In this document: piece by piece, positions 15,745 to 24,492 of the stretch
Layout: the number at the start of each line of letters is the position of its first letter
How positions within the stretch are numbered: the first letter of the stretch is position 1
DNA from: Muribaculaceae bacterium
Lineage (GTDB): Bacteria; Bacteroidota; Bacteroidia; Bacteroidales; Muribaculaceae
DNA length: 64,000 nt
Reading direction: 5' to 3'
Assembly: GCA_017557665.1 (NCBI GenBank)
Contig: JAFYYI010000084.1
Coordinates: forward strand, 1-64,000
Program-made: the position numbers and the translations under genes
Notes under the pieces: generated by a model
Database searches by the model: none
What the model saw: only the letters and a program-made list of their open reading frames with translations
Told to the model about the DNA's origin: nothing

Positions 15745-17196
15745 ATGAACGACAACAAGAATAACAACAATACTGGCGGCAAGACCTTGAACCGCCGCAC
15801 GTTCCTAAAAGCGTTGGGATTGGGAACAGCCACTGTCGCAGCTCCTGTCATCGTGAGCTGCGCTACAGACAATGACAAGAAGATACCCATCCAGGAACCT
15901 CCAGTAGGCAAGATGACCTACCGCGAGAACCCCAAAACCAAAGAGAAGGTCTCCATCCTGGGCTACGGCATGATGCGCCTGCCGGCCACTAATGGCGAGC
16001 CCTTCGGTCGAGACAATGATGCCGAAATCGATCAGGACATGATTAACAAGCAGATTGATTATGCCATCGAGCACGGCGTGAATTATTTCGACACGTCGCC
16101 TGCCTATTGCAAGGGACTGAGCGAGCATGCCACAGGCATTGCCCTAAGCCGCCACAAACGCGAGGAGTTCTTCATTGCCACCAAACTTTCCAACTTCTCT
16201 CCCGATACCTGGTCCCGCGAGGCAAGCATCGAGATGTTCCAGAACTCCCTCAAAGAGTTGCAAGTTGACTACATCGACTACCTGCTGCTGCATTCCATCG
16301 GTGGCAGCAATGAAGGGATGACGGCCATGGAGGTCTTTGAGGCACGTTACATCAAAAACGGTATCCTGGACTACTTGATGGAGCAGCGCGAGAAGGGCAT
16401 CATCCGCAACCTGGGTTTCTCCTATCATGGCGACATCGCAGTGTTTGACCACTTGCTGGCCAACCACAACAAATACAAATGGGACTTTGTTCAAATCGAG
16501 CTGAACTACCTCGACTGGAAGCACGCTAAGGAAATCAACGAACGCAACACCAATGCCGAATACCTGTATGCCGAACTTGACAAACGTGCCATACCCGCCG
16601 TCATCATGGAACCGCTGTTGGGCGGACGACTCGCCTCGCTGCCGCAGCCTCTAGCGCACAAAATTCTGGCACGAGACCCCGAGCACACCCTGGCTTCATG
16701 GGCTTTCCGCTATGCCGGATCCTTCCCTCGTGTACTCACGATATTGAGTGGAATGACCTACATGGAGCACCTCAAGGAGAACCTGTGCACCTATTGTCCT
16801 CTCGTGGAACTTAACGATCAGGAGAAGGAATTCCTTTATGGTATTGCCGAGGAGATCGTGGGCTATAACACCATTCCCTGCAATGACTGCAAGTACTGCA
16901 TGCCGTGCCCTTACGGTATCGACATTCCCGGTGTGCTCACCCACTACAACAAGTGCATCGCTGAGGGTAACCTCTCCCGTGACCGCAACGACCCGGATTA
17001 TGCGCGTGCCCGCAGAGCCTTCCTCGTTGGCTATGACCGCAGCGTACCCAAACTGCGCCAGGCCGACCACTGCATCGGCTGTGGCCAATGCGTTCACCAC
17101 TGCCCGCAACGCATCGACATTCCCAAGGAGATGCAACGCATCAACAACTACGTCGAGGCGCTCAAGCGCAACATTGACCGCGGTCTTGAGGCCTGA
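15745..17196 (+). CDS. Tat-exported aldo/keto reductase-ferredoxin lipoprotein
   Basis: A 483-residue protein. The N-terminus has a twin-arginine signal (Arg17-Arg18 in NRRTFLKALG) ending in a lipobox-like VIVSC, with Cys39 as the lipidation candidate, so it should be folded with its clusters and then anchored in the membrane. The aldo/keto reductase barrel spans about residues 50-370 (HGVNYFDTSPAY, FIATKL, GFSYHGD). A C-terminal ferredoxin-like part carries CNDCKYCMPCPYGIDIP and CIGCGQCVHHCPQRIDIP. It lies 66 bases after the membrane polyferredoxin and presumably receives electrons from it; the substrate is unknown. Confidence 0.9.
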   Translation: MNDNKNNNNTGGKTLNRRTFLKALGLGTATVAAPVIVSCATDNDKKIPIQEPPVGKMTYRENPKTKEKVSILGYGMMRLPATNGEPFGRDNDAEIDQDMINKQIDYAIEHGVNYFDTSPAYCKGLSEHATGIALSRHKREEFFIATKLSNFSPDTWSREASIEMFQNSLKELQVDYIDYLLLHSIGGSNEGMTAMEVFEARYIKNGILDYLMEQREKGIIRNLGFSYHGDIAVFDHLLANHNKYKWDFVQIELNYLDWKHAKEINERNTNAEYLYAELDKRAIPAVIMEPLLGGRLASLPQPLAHKILARDPEHTLASWAFRYAGSFPRVLTILSGMTYMEHLKENLCTYCPLVELNDQEKEFLYGIAEEIVGYNTIPCNDCKYCMPCPYGIDIPGVLTHYNKCIAEGNLSRDRNDPDYARARRAFLVGYDRSVPKLRQADHCIGCGQCVHHCPQRIDIPKEMQRINNYVEALKRNIDRGLEA

Positions 17197-17238
17197 CCGT
17201 TGACCCATCGACGCAAGAAGCGTAAAAAAAACAACACC

Positions 17239-17280
17239 CATTGCACGGGAAAAGCCACATTTTTCCGTGCAATGCTTTTC
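17239..17280 (+). terminator. Terminator of the polyferredoxin/reductase operon
   Basis: CATTGCACGG and the following A residues pair with TTTTCCGTGCAATG (arms from 17239 and ending at 17274), followed by CTTTTC. The rest of the 17197-17509 gap is A/T-rich with only the promoter element noted below. Confidence 0.75.
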
Positions 17281-17438
17281 TTGACAAGCACAAGTGACAA
17301 AGCCAATCGGACCCGATTTTTAGCCATTTCCTATCAAAATCCGTGATAAAAAGGGGTAAAATAGCCTATTTCGGCTTAATTAGATAAGGTGTGGGACAAA
17401 AACTTGTTTTTTTTATGCTTCACTTTCAGAAAAAGCAG

Positions 17439-17446
17439 TATATTTG
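17439..17446 (+). promoter_or_regulatory. -7 box for secDF
   Basis: TATATTTG matches TAnnTTTG 64 bases upstream of the secDF ATG. A clear -33 TTTG is missing at the usual distance. Confidence 0.45.
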
Positions 17447-17509
17447 CAGGCTGAAAAAGACGTTTGAAGCGAAAATTAACAAAATTTAATTAAATAATTA
17501 ACAAATCAA

Positions 17510-20500
17510 ATGCAAACTAAAGGTTTTATCAGAGTCCTTACCATTGCACTGTTGTTGATTTGTGCTTTCTACCTGTCGTTCACCTTTGTGAGCAATCACT
17601 ATCAGGGTGTCGCCGAGAAGAAGGCGCTCGCTGCTGCCGGCATCAAGTCGCCCGACACCAGCAACAAGAAGTACACAGCAGCACTCAATGAGTGTCTGGA
17701 CTCTCTCGCTAACAAGAAGGTGTTCCTTGGTTACTACACCTTCCAGCAAGTTCGTGAGAAAGAGTTGGGCCTTGGCCTTGACTTGAAGGGTGGTATGAAC
17801 GTGACACTTCAGATTTCGGTGCCCGACATCCTTCGCGCTCTCGCGAACAACAATCCCGACAAGAAGTTTAACCAAGCCATCGACAACGTGACGAAGAACC
17901 AGACCGCTCAGGATGACTTCGTGGGCTCCTTCTGCAAGGAGTACAAGAAGCTCGCTCCCGAGGGCAATCTGACTCAGATTTTCCGCAACATCGATCGCAT
18001 CAAGGAGAAACCCAATGCTACCGAGGCCGAGGTTGAGAACATCCTGAAGGACGAGGTAAACAGCATGGTTGACAACTCCTACAAGGTGCTGCGCAACCGT
18101 ATCGACCGCTTTGGCGTGGTACAACCCAATATCCAAAAGCTGCAGAGCACGGGCCGCATCCTGCTCGAGCTGCCGGGTGTGAAAGAGCCCGAGCGCGTCG
18201 AGAAACTGTTGCAGGGTGCCGCAAACCTGGAGTTCTACTTGACTTACAGGCTGTCTGAGATCGTTCCCTCTTTGCGTCAGCTCAGTGACCAGGCCAAGGC
18301 CAACGGAACCACGGCTGCTCCCGCACAGGCTACTGCCAATGACAGCACGGCTACTGCCGAAAACGCTGTTGCTGACACTGCCAAGCAGGCCGCTCCCGCC
18401 GAGGCCAAGACTGCTGCTCCCGCTAAGAACGATTCACGCACACTGGCCCAGCTCACCGGTTTTGACGCCCTCATTGGTGCCGCTGGTGGCTCGCCCGTTG
18501 TGGGTTACGTGAGCGCTGCCGACACCGCAGCTGTCAACGCCATCGTCAACTCTCCGCTGGCCAAGACGATTCTGCCCGCCGACCTGAAGTTGGCTTGGAC
18601 CGTTAAGCCCGAGAAGATGCAGGGTGGCCATGAGGCCTTCCAGCTCATTGCCCTGAAGACCGTCAACAAGCAGCCCGTCCTGAACGGTGACGTTGTTACC
18701 CGCGCATCCAGCGAGTTTGATAACCTGCAGGGCCAGGTGGTTTCGATGACGATGAACGATGAAGGCGCCCGTCAGTGGAGCATCATCACTGGCCAGCACA
18801 TCGGTGAGGCTATTGCCATCGTCCTCGATGACCAGGTTTACTCCTTCCCCAATGTGAACAGCCAGATCGACGGTGGTCGCTCGCAGATTAGCGGTAGATT
18901 CTCCGTTGAGGAGGCTGGTGACCTTGCTAACGTGCTCGAGTCTGGTAAGATGGTGGCACGTGTCAATATCGCCAGTGAAAGTGTGATTGGCCCGTCGCTG
19001 GGTAAGGAATCCATCCGCAAGGGTCTCATCTCGTTCCTTGTAGCCCTCGTGCTGCTGATGATCTTCATGGTTTGCACCTACGGTCTGCAGGCTGGTATGA
19101 TTGCTAACCTGGGTCTGTTGATGAACCTGTTCTTCACCATGGGTATCCTCGCCTCGTTCCAGAGCGTGCTCACCCTGCCGGGTATCGCCGGTATCGTGCT
19201 GACCCTAGGTATGGCGGTGGACGCCAACGTGCTTATCTTTGAGCGTTGTAAGGAGGAATTGCGTGCCGGTAAGGGACTCAAGGCTGCTGTCAGCGATGGT
19301 TACAAGAATGCATTCTCGGCCATCTTCGACTCCAACTTGACCACCATCATCACCGGTATCATCCTGATTCTGCTGGGTTCCGGTCCCATCCGCGGTTTTG
19401 CCGTTACCCTGGTAATCGGTATCTGCTGCTCATTCTTCACTGCAGTATTCGCTACCCGTCTGGTAATGGAGCACTTTGTGAATAAGGGCACCTTCGACAA
19501 GATGACCTTTACCACTCCCATCACCCGCCACTTGATGGAGAACGTGCAGTTCAACTTCATGGGCGCTGCCAAGAAGACCTCTATCATCGTTCTCGCACTC
19601 CTTGTCATTATGGGTGTCCTGTTCGGTGTTCGCGGTCTGCAGCGTGGTATCGACTTCTCGGGTGGTCGCAACTACATTGTTCAATTTGACCATCCCGTTA
19701 AGGCCGAGTCGCTGACAAGCCAGCTGGCTCCCCTGTTCATCAATCCTGATGGCTCACAAGCCACCACCTCGGTCATCAATATCGACAACGACACCAAGGT
19801 GCGCATCTCGACCAACTACAAGATTACCGACTCCAGCGAGGGTATTGGTGACGAGATCATGGGTAAGCTCTATGATGGACTGAAGAATGAACTCGGTGGT
19901 ATGACCAAGGAAGACTTCAGCATGTCTAACGAGAGCGTCGGCATCGTTTCGAGTGAGACCGTCGGCCCGAGCATTGCTAGCGACATGACCCGCCAGGCCA
20001 TCTGGGCTGTGCTGTTCTCGCTGCTCGCCATGGCATTGTACATCCTGTTCCGTTTCCGCAACATCGCGTTCTCGATTGGCGCTCTTGCAGCTGTAGCCTT
20101 CACCTCGTTTGTTGTGATTGGCTTCTACAACCTGCACGGTCTGCTGCCCTTCTCGATGGAGATTGACCAGACGTTCATCGCCGCTATCCTGACCGTTATC
20201 GGTTATCAGGTGAACGATACCGTGGTTGTATTTGACCGCGTGCGTGAATATCGCAAGCTTTATCCCAAGCAGGATCTCTACACCACCTTCAACAAGGCGC
20301 TGTGCAGCACGTTGTCACGTACCATGATGACCTCTATCACGACCCTGCTCGTGCTGTTCATCATGCTGATCTTCGGCGGTGCATCAATCCGCAGCTTCAT
20401 CTTCGCGATGATTCTCGGTGTGATCATCGGTACTTGCTCCTCACTGTTCATCGCTTCGCCCGTGGCATATTGGATTGCCCGTCGCAGCGACAAGAAGGAG

Positions 20501-20527
20501 GCTGCTCTTGCCACCGCAAGGGCATAA
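17510..20527 (+). CDS. secDF: SecDF fusion, protein-export membrane component
   Basis: A 1,005-residue fusion of SecD and SecF, which use the proton-motive force to help SecYEG export proteins. The SecD half has one N-terminal helix, the motif LDLKGGMNVTLQI, a large periplasmic P1 domain and six C-terminal helices (including LGMAVDANVLIFERCKEE). The SecF half begins about residue 685 (RGIDFSGGRNYIVQF) and ends with VNDTVVVFDRVREY. An Ala/Thr/Pro-rich low-complexity stretch at about residues 259-310 interrupts the SecD periplasmic domain and looks like a species-specific linker. Fused SecDF is normal in Bacteroidetes. It is flanked by a tRNA gene. Confidence 0.97.
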   Translation: MQTKGFIRVLTIALLLICAFYLSFTFVSNHYQGVAEKKALAAAGIKSPDTSNKKYTAALNECLDSLANKKVFLGYYTFQQVREKELGLGLDLKGGMNVTLQISVPDILRALANNNPDKKFNQAIDNVTKNQTAQDDFVGSFCKEYKKLAPEGNLTQIFRNIDRIKEKPNATEAEVENILKDEVNSMVDNSYKVLRNRIDRFGVVQPNIQKLQSTGRILLELPGVKEPERVEKLLQGAANLEFYLTYRLSEIVPSLRQLSDQAKANGTTAAPAQATANDSTATAENAVADTAKQAAPAEAKTAAPAKNDSRTLAQLTGFDALIGAAGGSPVVGYVSAADTAAVNAIVNSPLAKTILPADLKLAWTVKPEKMQGGHEAFQLIALKTVNKQPVLNGDVVTRASSEFDNLQGQVVSMTMNDEGARQWSIITGQHIGEAIAIVLDDQVYSFPNVNSQIDGGRSQISGRFSVEEAGDLANVLESGKMVARVNIASESVIGPSLGKESIRKGLISFLVALVLLMIFMVCTYGLQAGMIANLGLLMNLFFTMGILASFQSVLTLPGIAGIVLTLGMAVDANVLIFERCKEELRAGKGLKAAVSDGYKNAFSAIFDSNLTTIITGIILILLGSGPIRGFAVTLVIGICCSFFTAVFATRLVMEHFVNKGTFDKMTFTTPITRHLMENVQFNFMGAAKKTSIIVLALLVIMGVLFGVRGLQRGIDFSGGRNYIVQFDHPVKAESLTSQLAPLFINPDGSQATTSVINIDNDTKVRISTNYKITDSSEGIGDEIMGKLYDGLKNELGGMTKEDFSMSNESVGIVSSETVGPSIASDMTRQAIWAVLFSLLAMALYILFRFRNIAFSIGALAAVAFTSFVVIGFYNLHGLLPFSMEIDQTFIAAILTVIGYQVNDTVVVFDRVREYRKLYPKQDLYTTFNKALCSTLSRTMMTSITTLLVLFIMLIFGGASIRSFIFAMILGVIIGTCSSLFIASPVAYWIARRSDKKEAALATARA

Positions 20528-20539
20528 ATGAAAACAACG

Positions 20540-20572
20540 CGTCGGCCGGCATGGCACGCATGTCGACCGACG
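20540..20572 (+). terminator. Hairpin between secDF and tRNA-Arg
   Basis: CGTCGG-c-CG-g-CATG pairs with CATG-t-CG-a-CCGACG around GCACG. It ends eight bases before the tRNA and has no strong U-tract, so it may be a terminator or a processing signal separating the secDF message from the tRNA. Confidence 0.5.
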
Positions 20573-20579
20573 TCTTGAT

Positions 20580-20651
20580 GCTCCTGTAGTTCAATGGATA
20601 GAATGGAGGTTTCCTAAACCTTAGATTTGGGTTCGATTCCCAGCGGGAGTA
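20580..20651 (+). tRNA. tRNA-Arg (anticodon CCT)
   Basis: The cloverleaf can be folded by eye. The acceptor pairs GCTCCTG with CGGGAGT (two G/T wobbles), the D stem is GTTC/GAAT, the anticodon stem GAGGT/ACCTT encloses TTCCTAA with anticodon CCT, and the T arm is TTGGG-TTCGATT-CCCAG. It reads AGG arginine codons. The 3' CCA is not encoded (the discriminator A is followed by CGA), unlike the tRNA-Leu at 31850. A terminator follows directly. Confidence 0.93.
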
Positions 20652-20663
20652 CGAGTAAAAGAA

Positions 20664-20698
20664 AAATCGTCTGGACACGATGTCCAGACGATTTCTTT
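20664..20698 (+). terminator. Terminator of tRNA-Arg
   Basis: AAATCGTCTGGACA (20664-20677) and TGTCCAGACGATTT (20681-20694) form a perfect 14-bp stem with loop CGA, followed by CTTTG. Confidence 0.85.
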
Positions 20699-20700
20699 GT

Positions 20701-20733
20701 CTAAAAGCCTAAGGCCTAAATCCTAAAGCCTTA
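20701..20733 (-). repeat. TTTAGG-type tract following the rubrerythrin gene
   Basis: On the minus strand the rubrerythrin TAA stop is followed by GGCTTTAGGATTTAGGCC and related units. It is the same kind of tract as at 15674, again touching a stop codon. Confidence 0.6.
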
Positions 20734-21282
20734 CTTCTTGAAGAAGCGGTTGTACAGGCCGGTGAAGCCCTGGCCGTGGCGAGCCTCGTCGCGTGCCATC
20801 TCATGAACGGTGTCATGGATAGCGTCGAGGTTCTGCTGCTTGGCGAGCTTGGCGATGCGGAACTTGTCTTCGCAAGCGCCTGCCTCGGCAGCCATGCGTT
20901 TCTCAAGGTTGGTCTTGGTGTCCCAAACGACCTCACCCAGCAGTTCGGCGAACTTGGCGGCATGCTCGGCCTCCTCAAAGGCATAGCGCTTGAAAGCCTC
21001 AGCCACTTCGGGATAGCCCTCACGGTCGGCCTGGCGTGACATTGCCAGGTACATACCAACCTCGGAGCATTCGCCCTCGAAGTGAGCCTTCAATCCAGCG
21101 AGGATTTCGGGGTCAACGCCCTTGGCCACACCCAGGGTATGCTCGGCTGCATAAGCCACTTCCTCGTCTTCCTTGAGCTCCTTGAACTTCTCGGCGGGTT
21201 GTTTACACTGCGGACATTTCTCGGGAGGGGTGTCACCCTCATGTACGTAACCGCACACGGTGCAGATCCATTTCTTAGCCAT
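20731..21282 (-). CDS. rbr: Reverse rubrerythrin (N-terminal rubredoxin domain)
   Basis: A 183-residue non-haem iron peroxidase. Unlike classical rubrerythrin, the rubredoxin-like domain is first ([20 protein letters not shown], residues 7-26) and the four-helix diiron domain follows, with ligand motifs EGECSE, EEAEH and DEARH. It reduces hydrogen peroxide to water using NAD(P)H-derived electrons and protects anaerobes from oxygen exposure (family knowledge). A 37-residue stand-alone rubredoxin-like gene lies 101 bases upstream in the same orientation, so the two are probably one oxidative-stress operon. Confidence 0.95.
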   Translation of the reverse strand: MAKKWICTVCGYVHEGDTPPEKCPQCKQPAEKFKELKEDEEVAYAAEHTLGVAKGVDPEILAGLKAHFEGECSEVGMYLAMSRQADREGYPEVAEAFKRYAFEEAEHAAKFAELLGEVVWDTKTNLEKRMAAEAGACEDKFRIAKLAKQQNLDAIHDTVHEMARDEARHGQGFTGLYNRFFKK

Positions 21283-21383
21283 AATTGTTAATTAAATGAT
21301 GTTTCGTTGTTAGTAAGTTAAACAGGTTTTAATATAATAATGTATAATCCGGATTATTCCTCGGACCTTGTTCCAGTGTTCCG

Positions 21384-21497
21384 TTACTCGGTCACTTCCT
21401 CAAAGTCCTCGGGTCCAACACCGCAAAGCGGACACTCTTCGGGAGGTGTGTCACCCTCATGGATGTAGCCACACACAACGCATTTCCATTTCTTCAT
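21384..21497 (-). CDS. Stand-alone rubredoxin-like mini-protein (37 aa)
   Basis: A complete 37-codon ORF from ATG at 21497 to TAA at 21384, beginning [15 protein letters not shown]. Two CxxC knuckles (Cys6/Cys9 and Cys22/Cys25) are 12 residues apart. This is the short spacing of rubrerythrin rubredoxin domains, not the ~29 of true rubredoxins. The sequence closely follows the N-terminus of the adjacent reverse rubrerythrin (shared GDTPPE and CP-x-C), also at codon level, so it is probably a duplicated domain acting as electron donor. A canonical promoter sits upstream. Easily missed because of its size. Confidence 0.88.
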   Translation of the reverse strand: MKKWKCVVCGYIHEGDTPPEECPLCGVGPEDFEEVTE

Positions 21498-21543
21498 TGT
21501 AGTGAATTGTTTTAGATGGTTAATAAAAAAGATTTCTTGGTTA

Positions 21544-21576
21544 CAAAGTTAAGCCATTGGGAACCTACATTCCAAA
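21544..21576 (-). promoter_or_regulatory. Promoter of the rubredoxin-like/rubrerythrin operon
   Basis: On the minus strand TTTG (21576-21573) and TAACTTTG (21551-21544) are 21 bases apart, giving a leader of about 40 bases before the mini-protein ATG. Confidence 0.65.
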
Positions 21577-21594
21577 TTTTTTATCATTTTTTTT

Positions 21595-21638
21595 GAAAAT
21601 AAAAAATCCCCACAATGCAATAACGCATTGCAGGGATT
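21595..21638 (-). terminator. Terminator of gapA
   Basis: AATCCC and CAATGC (21605-21618) pair with GCATTG and GGGATT (ending 21638). On the minus strand TTTTTTATTTTC follows, a strong intrinsic terminator 26 bases after the gapA stop. Confidence 0.85.
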
Positions 21639-21664
21639 AAACGATTCAGTCTCGAGATGGCTGA

Positions 21665-22729
<1,065 letters not shown>

Positions 22730-22778
22730 TTAATGTAGTTATATAACTATTAGTTCATTTTTTTACTATCTTTGCAAT

Positions 22779-22820
22779 GGCGTTGACGCCAATTCAGTCG
22801 CTATTGCGACTGCAAAGTTA
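22779..22820 (-). promoter_or_regulatory. gapA promoter element with two leader hairpins
   Basis: On the minus strand TAACTTTG (22820-22813) is a -7 box. Directly downstream are two perfect small hairpins, CAGTCGC/GCGACTG (22795-22812) and GGCGTTGACGCC (22779-22790). The same stretch contains TATCTTTG on the plus strand (22767-22774), a possible divergent -7 box for mscL. Confidence 0.45.
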
Positions 22821-22946
22821 AGTAAAATTTTGATATTACACTGACTTTAAATGGCAAAATGCCAGTTTTGCGGCACAATTAAGATAGTTTAATACTCGAA
22901 ACAGTTGTATTATATAATAATATTAATTTTCTAAAATCGTAAAATT

Positions 22947-23444
22947 ATGGGTTTTTTTAAAGAATTTAAGGAGTTTGCGGTGAAGGGCAACGTGATGGAC
23001 ATGGCTGTCGGTGTTATCATCGGTGGTGCATTCGGCAAGATTGTCTCCTCGCTTGTTGACGACGTACTCATGCCTGCTATCGGAGTGCTGACCGGCGGTG
23101 TTGACCTCTCTGGTCTGGAGTATCACCTGCCCCCCGTATCCAAGATGGTGGACGAAGCTGCAAGCGCAGTAGGTGCCGACGGTGCCGTTGACGCCGTTGC
23201 CAATGCAGCCAGCAATGTGGCAGCCAATGCCGGTGTTGCTACCGAGGCTGTTGGTGCAACCATCAAGTATGGTCTGTTCCTCCAGAATGTCATCGACTTC
23301 ATCATCATCGCTTTCTGTATCTTCTTGATGATCAAGGCCATGAACAAGCTCAGGCCCAAGAAGGAAGAGCCCGAGGAGCCCGCAGGCCCCACCCAGGAAG
23401 AGCTGCTTGGCGAGATTCGCGACTTGCTCAAGGAGAAGAAGTAA
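22947..23444 (+). CDS. mscL: Large-conductance mechanosensitive channel MscL
   Basis: A 165-residue inner-membrane channel that opens under membrane tension to release solutes on hypo-osmotic shock. The N-terminal amphipathic helix and TM1 ([20 protein letters not shown]), the conserved [19 protein letters not shown]2 ([19 protein letters not shown]) and the charged C-terminal helix ([14 protein letters not shown]) are all present. An Ala/Val-rich stretch at about residues 70-110 expands the periplasmic loop, explaining the length excess over ~136-150 residues in most species. Confidence 0.97.
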   Translation: MGFFKEFKEFAVKGNVMDMAVGVIIGGAFGKIVSSLVDDVLMPAIGVLTGGVDLSGLEYHLPPVSKMVDEAASAVGADGAVDAVANAASNVAANAGVATEAVGATIKYGLFLQNVIDFIIIAFCIFLMIKAMNKLRPKKEEPEEPAGPTQEELLGEIRDLLKEKK

Positions 23445-23492
23445 GCCCACTCGTGGCGCAGTAGCCTTGTGCTACCGCTATTGAAACTCAAC

Positions 23493-23537
23493 ATCACGTC
23501 CGTGTCCACACTTTGTGGCCATGGGCGTGATTTTTTT
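23493..23537 (+). terminator. Terminator of mscL
   Basis: ATCACGTCC pairs with GGGCGTGAT around an inner CCACA/TGTGG hairpin, followed by seven T residues (23531-23537). Confidence 0.85.
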
Positions 23538-23566
23538 GAGAAAATCTGAACTTTTTTGATAAAAAA

Positions 23567-23597
23567 TGAAACTTTTTGGCCTGGTCATGCGTCTATA
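23567..23597 (+). promoter_or_regulatory. ECF-sigma-type promoter of the GIN-domain lipoprotein
   Basis: TGAAACTTTTT (23567-23577) and CGTCTATA (23590-23597), with 17 bases between GAAAC and CGTC, match Bacteroidales ECF sigma promoters rather than TTTG/TAnnTTTG. A second -35-like box, CTGAACTTTTTT, lies just upstream at about 23546-23557. No ECF sigma gene is in the window. Confidence 0.6.
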
Positions 23598-23625
23598 GGG
23601 TAAAGAAACAAAAAACCAATTAAAA

Positions 23626-24411
23626 ATGAAACGTGAAATGAAGCAGTATTTCTTGATGAGCCTCGTGGCTCTAGTGGCAATGACGATGACGTCGTGCATG
23701 CATGTGAAAATCGGTGACAAGAACTGGTCCTTTGGCAGTGGCCACACCAATAACACTCCCACCCAGGTGCATCAGGTGGGTCAGGCGACTGAGATGGCCG
23801 CATTTGATGATGTGAATGCGGCAGGCCCGTTCAACGTCATCTACGAGCAGGGAAACACCTGCACTGTACTTGTCAAGGGCTCCATCGAACAGCTGGAGAA
23901 GATGACCATCTATGTCAAGGATGGCGGCCTGTACATTGACCAGCGCAAGAATGAGCCCAGCGGCACATTTGACGGTCTGCAGGTGTTTGTCACCTCCCCG
24001 TCCCTGGATGGCATTGGCATTGCCGGCTCGGGATCATTAACGGCACCCGAGGCTTTGACAGTCAACAACATCACACTTGAAGTGGCAGGCTCTGGCGCAA
24101 TCACCCTGGCCCAGTTGACGTGTACCGACCTGAGAAACGATATTGCAGGTTCGGGCAAAATCACCCTTGGCGTAGCTCAGGCCAACAAGGTTAACAACGA
24201 AATTGCCGGCTCGGGTGACATCGATATCGCCGGCTTGACCTGCAAGGATGTGAAAAACGTGATTGCAGGTTCAGGAGACGTCATCATTAACAACATGAAT
24301 GTGGATAACGTCAAGAGTGAAATTGCCGGCTCGGGCGACGTCATCATGCGCGGCACAGTGAAGAATCACAGCGAGGATATCGCTGGCAGCGGCAAAGTGA
24401 AACTTAATTAA
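23626..24411 (+). CDS. Head-GIN-domain (DUF2807) lipoprotein
   Basis: A 261-residue surface or periplasmic lipoprotein; signal peptide up to AMTMTSC, with Cys as lipid anchor. A start at 23638 (MKQYFLMSL) is also possible. From about residue 60 the sequence is a right-handed beta-solenoid of the DUF2807/GIN family, with at least six turns carrying the signature IAGSG or VAGSG. Members are often controlled by ECF sigma factors and annotated as putative autotransporter adhesins; the true function is unknown. Its promoter is ECF-type, unlike nearly all others here. A second GIN protein lies at 57824. Confidence 0.9.
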   Translation: MKREMKQYFLMSLVALVAMTMTSCMHVKIGDKNWSFGSGHTNNTPTQVHQVGQATEMAAFDDVNAAGPFNVIYEQGNTCTVLVKGSIEQLEKMTIYVKDGGLYIDQRKNEPSGTFDGLQVFVTSPSLDGIGIAGSGSLTAPEALTVNNITLEVAGSGAITLAQLTCTDLRNDIAGSGKITLGVAQANKVNNEIAGSGDIDIAGLTCKDVKNVIAGSGDVIINNMNVDNVKSEIAGSGDVIMRGTVKNHSEDIAGSGKVKLN

Positions 24412-24422
24412 GAGTCTGTCGT

Positions 24423-24475
24423 TAGGAGTCAGGGGTTAGGAATTTTTGCTGTTTCTCCTAATCCCTGATTTCCTA
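24423..24475. terminator. Bidirectional terminator made of TTAGGA-type repeats
   Basis: The left arm (TTAGGAGTC then AGGGGTTAGGA) pairs with the right arm (TCCTAATCCCT then GATTTCCTA) with few mismatches, around a T-rich loop. It lies between the convergent GIN lipoprotein and amidase-like genes. Here the TTAGG-type tract has become a long hairpin. Confidence 0.6.
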
Positions 24476-24492
24476 TATTTCACCCGCACTGA

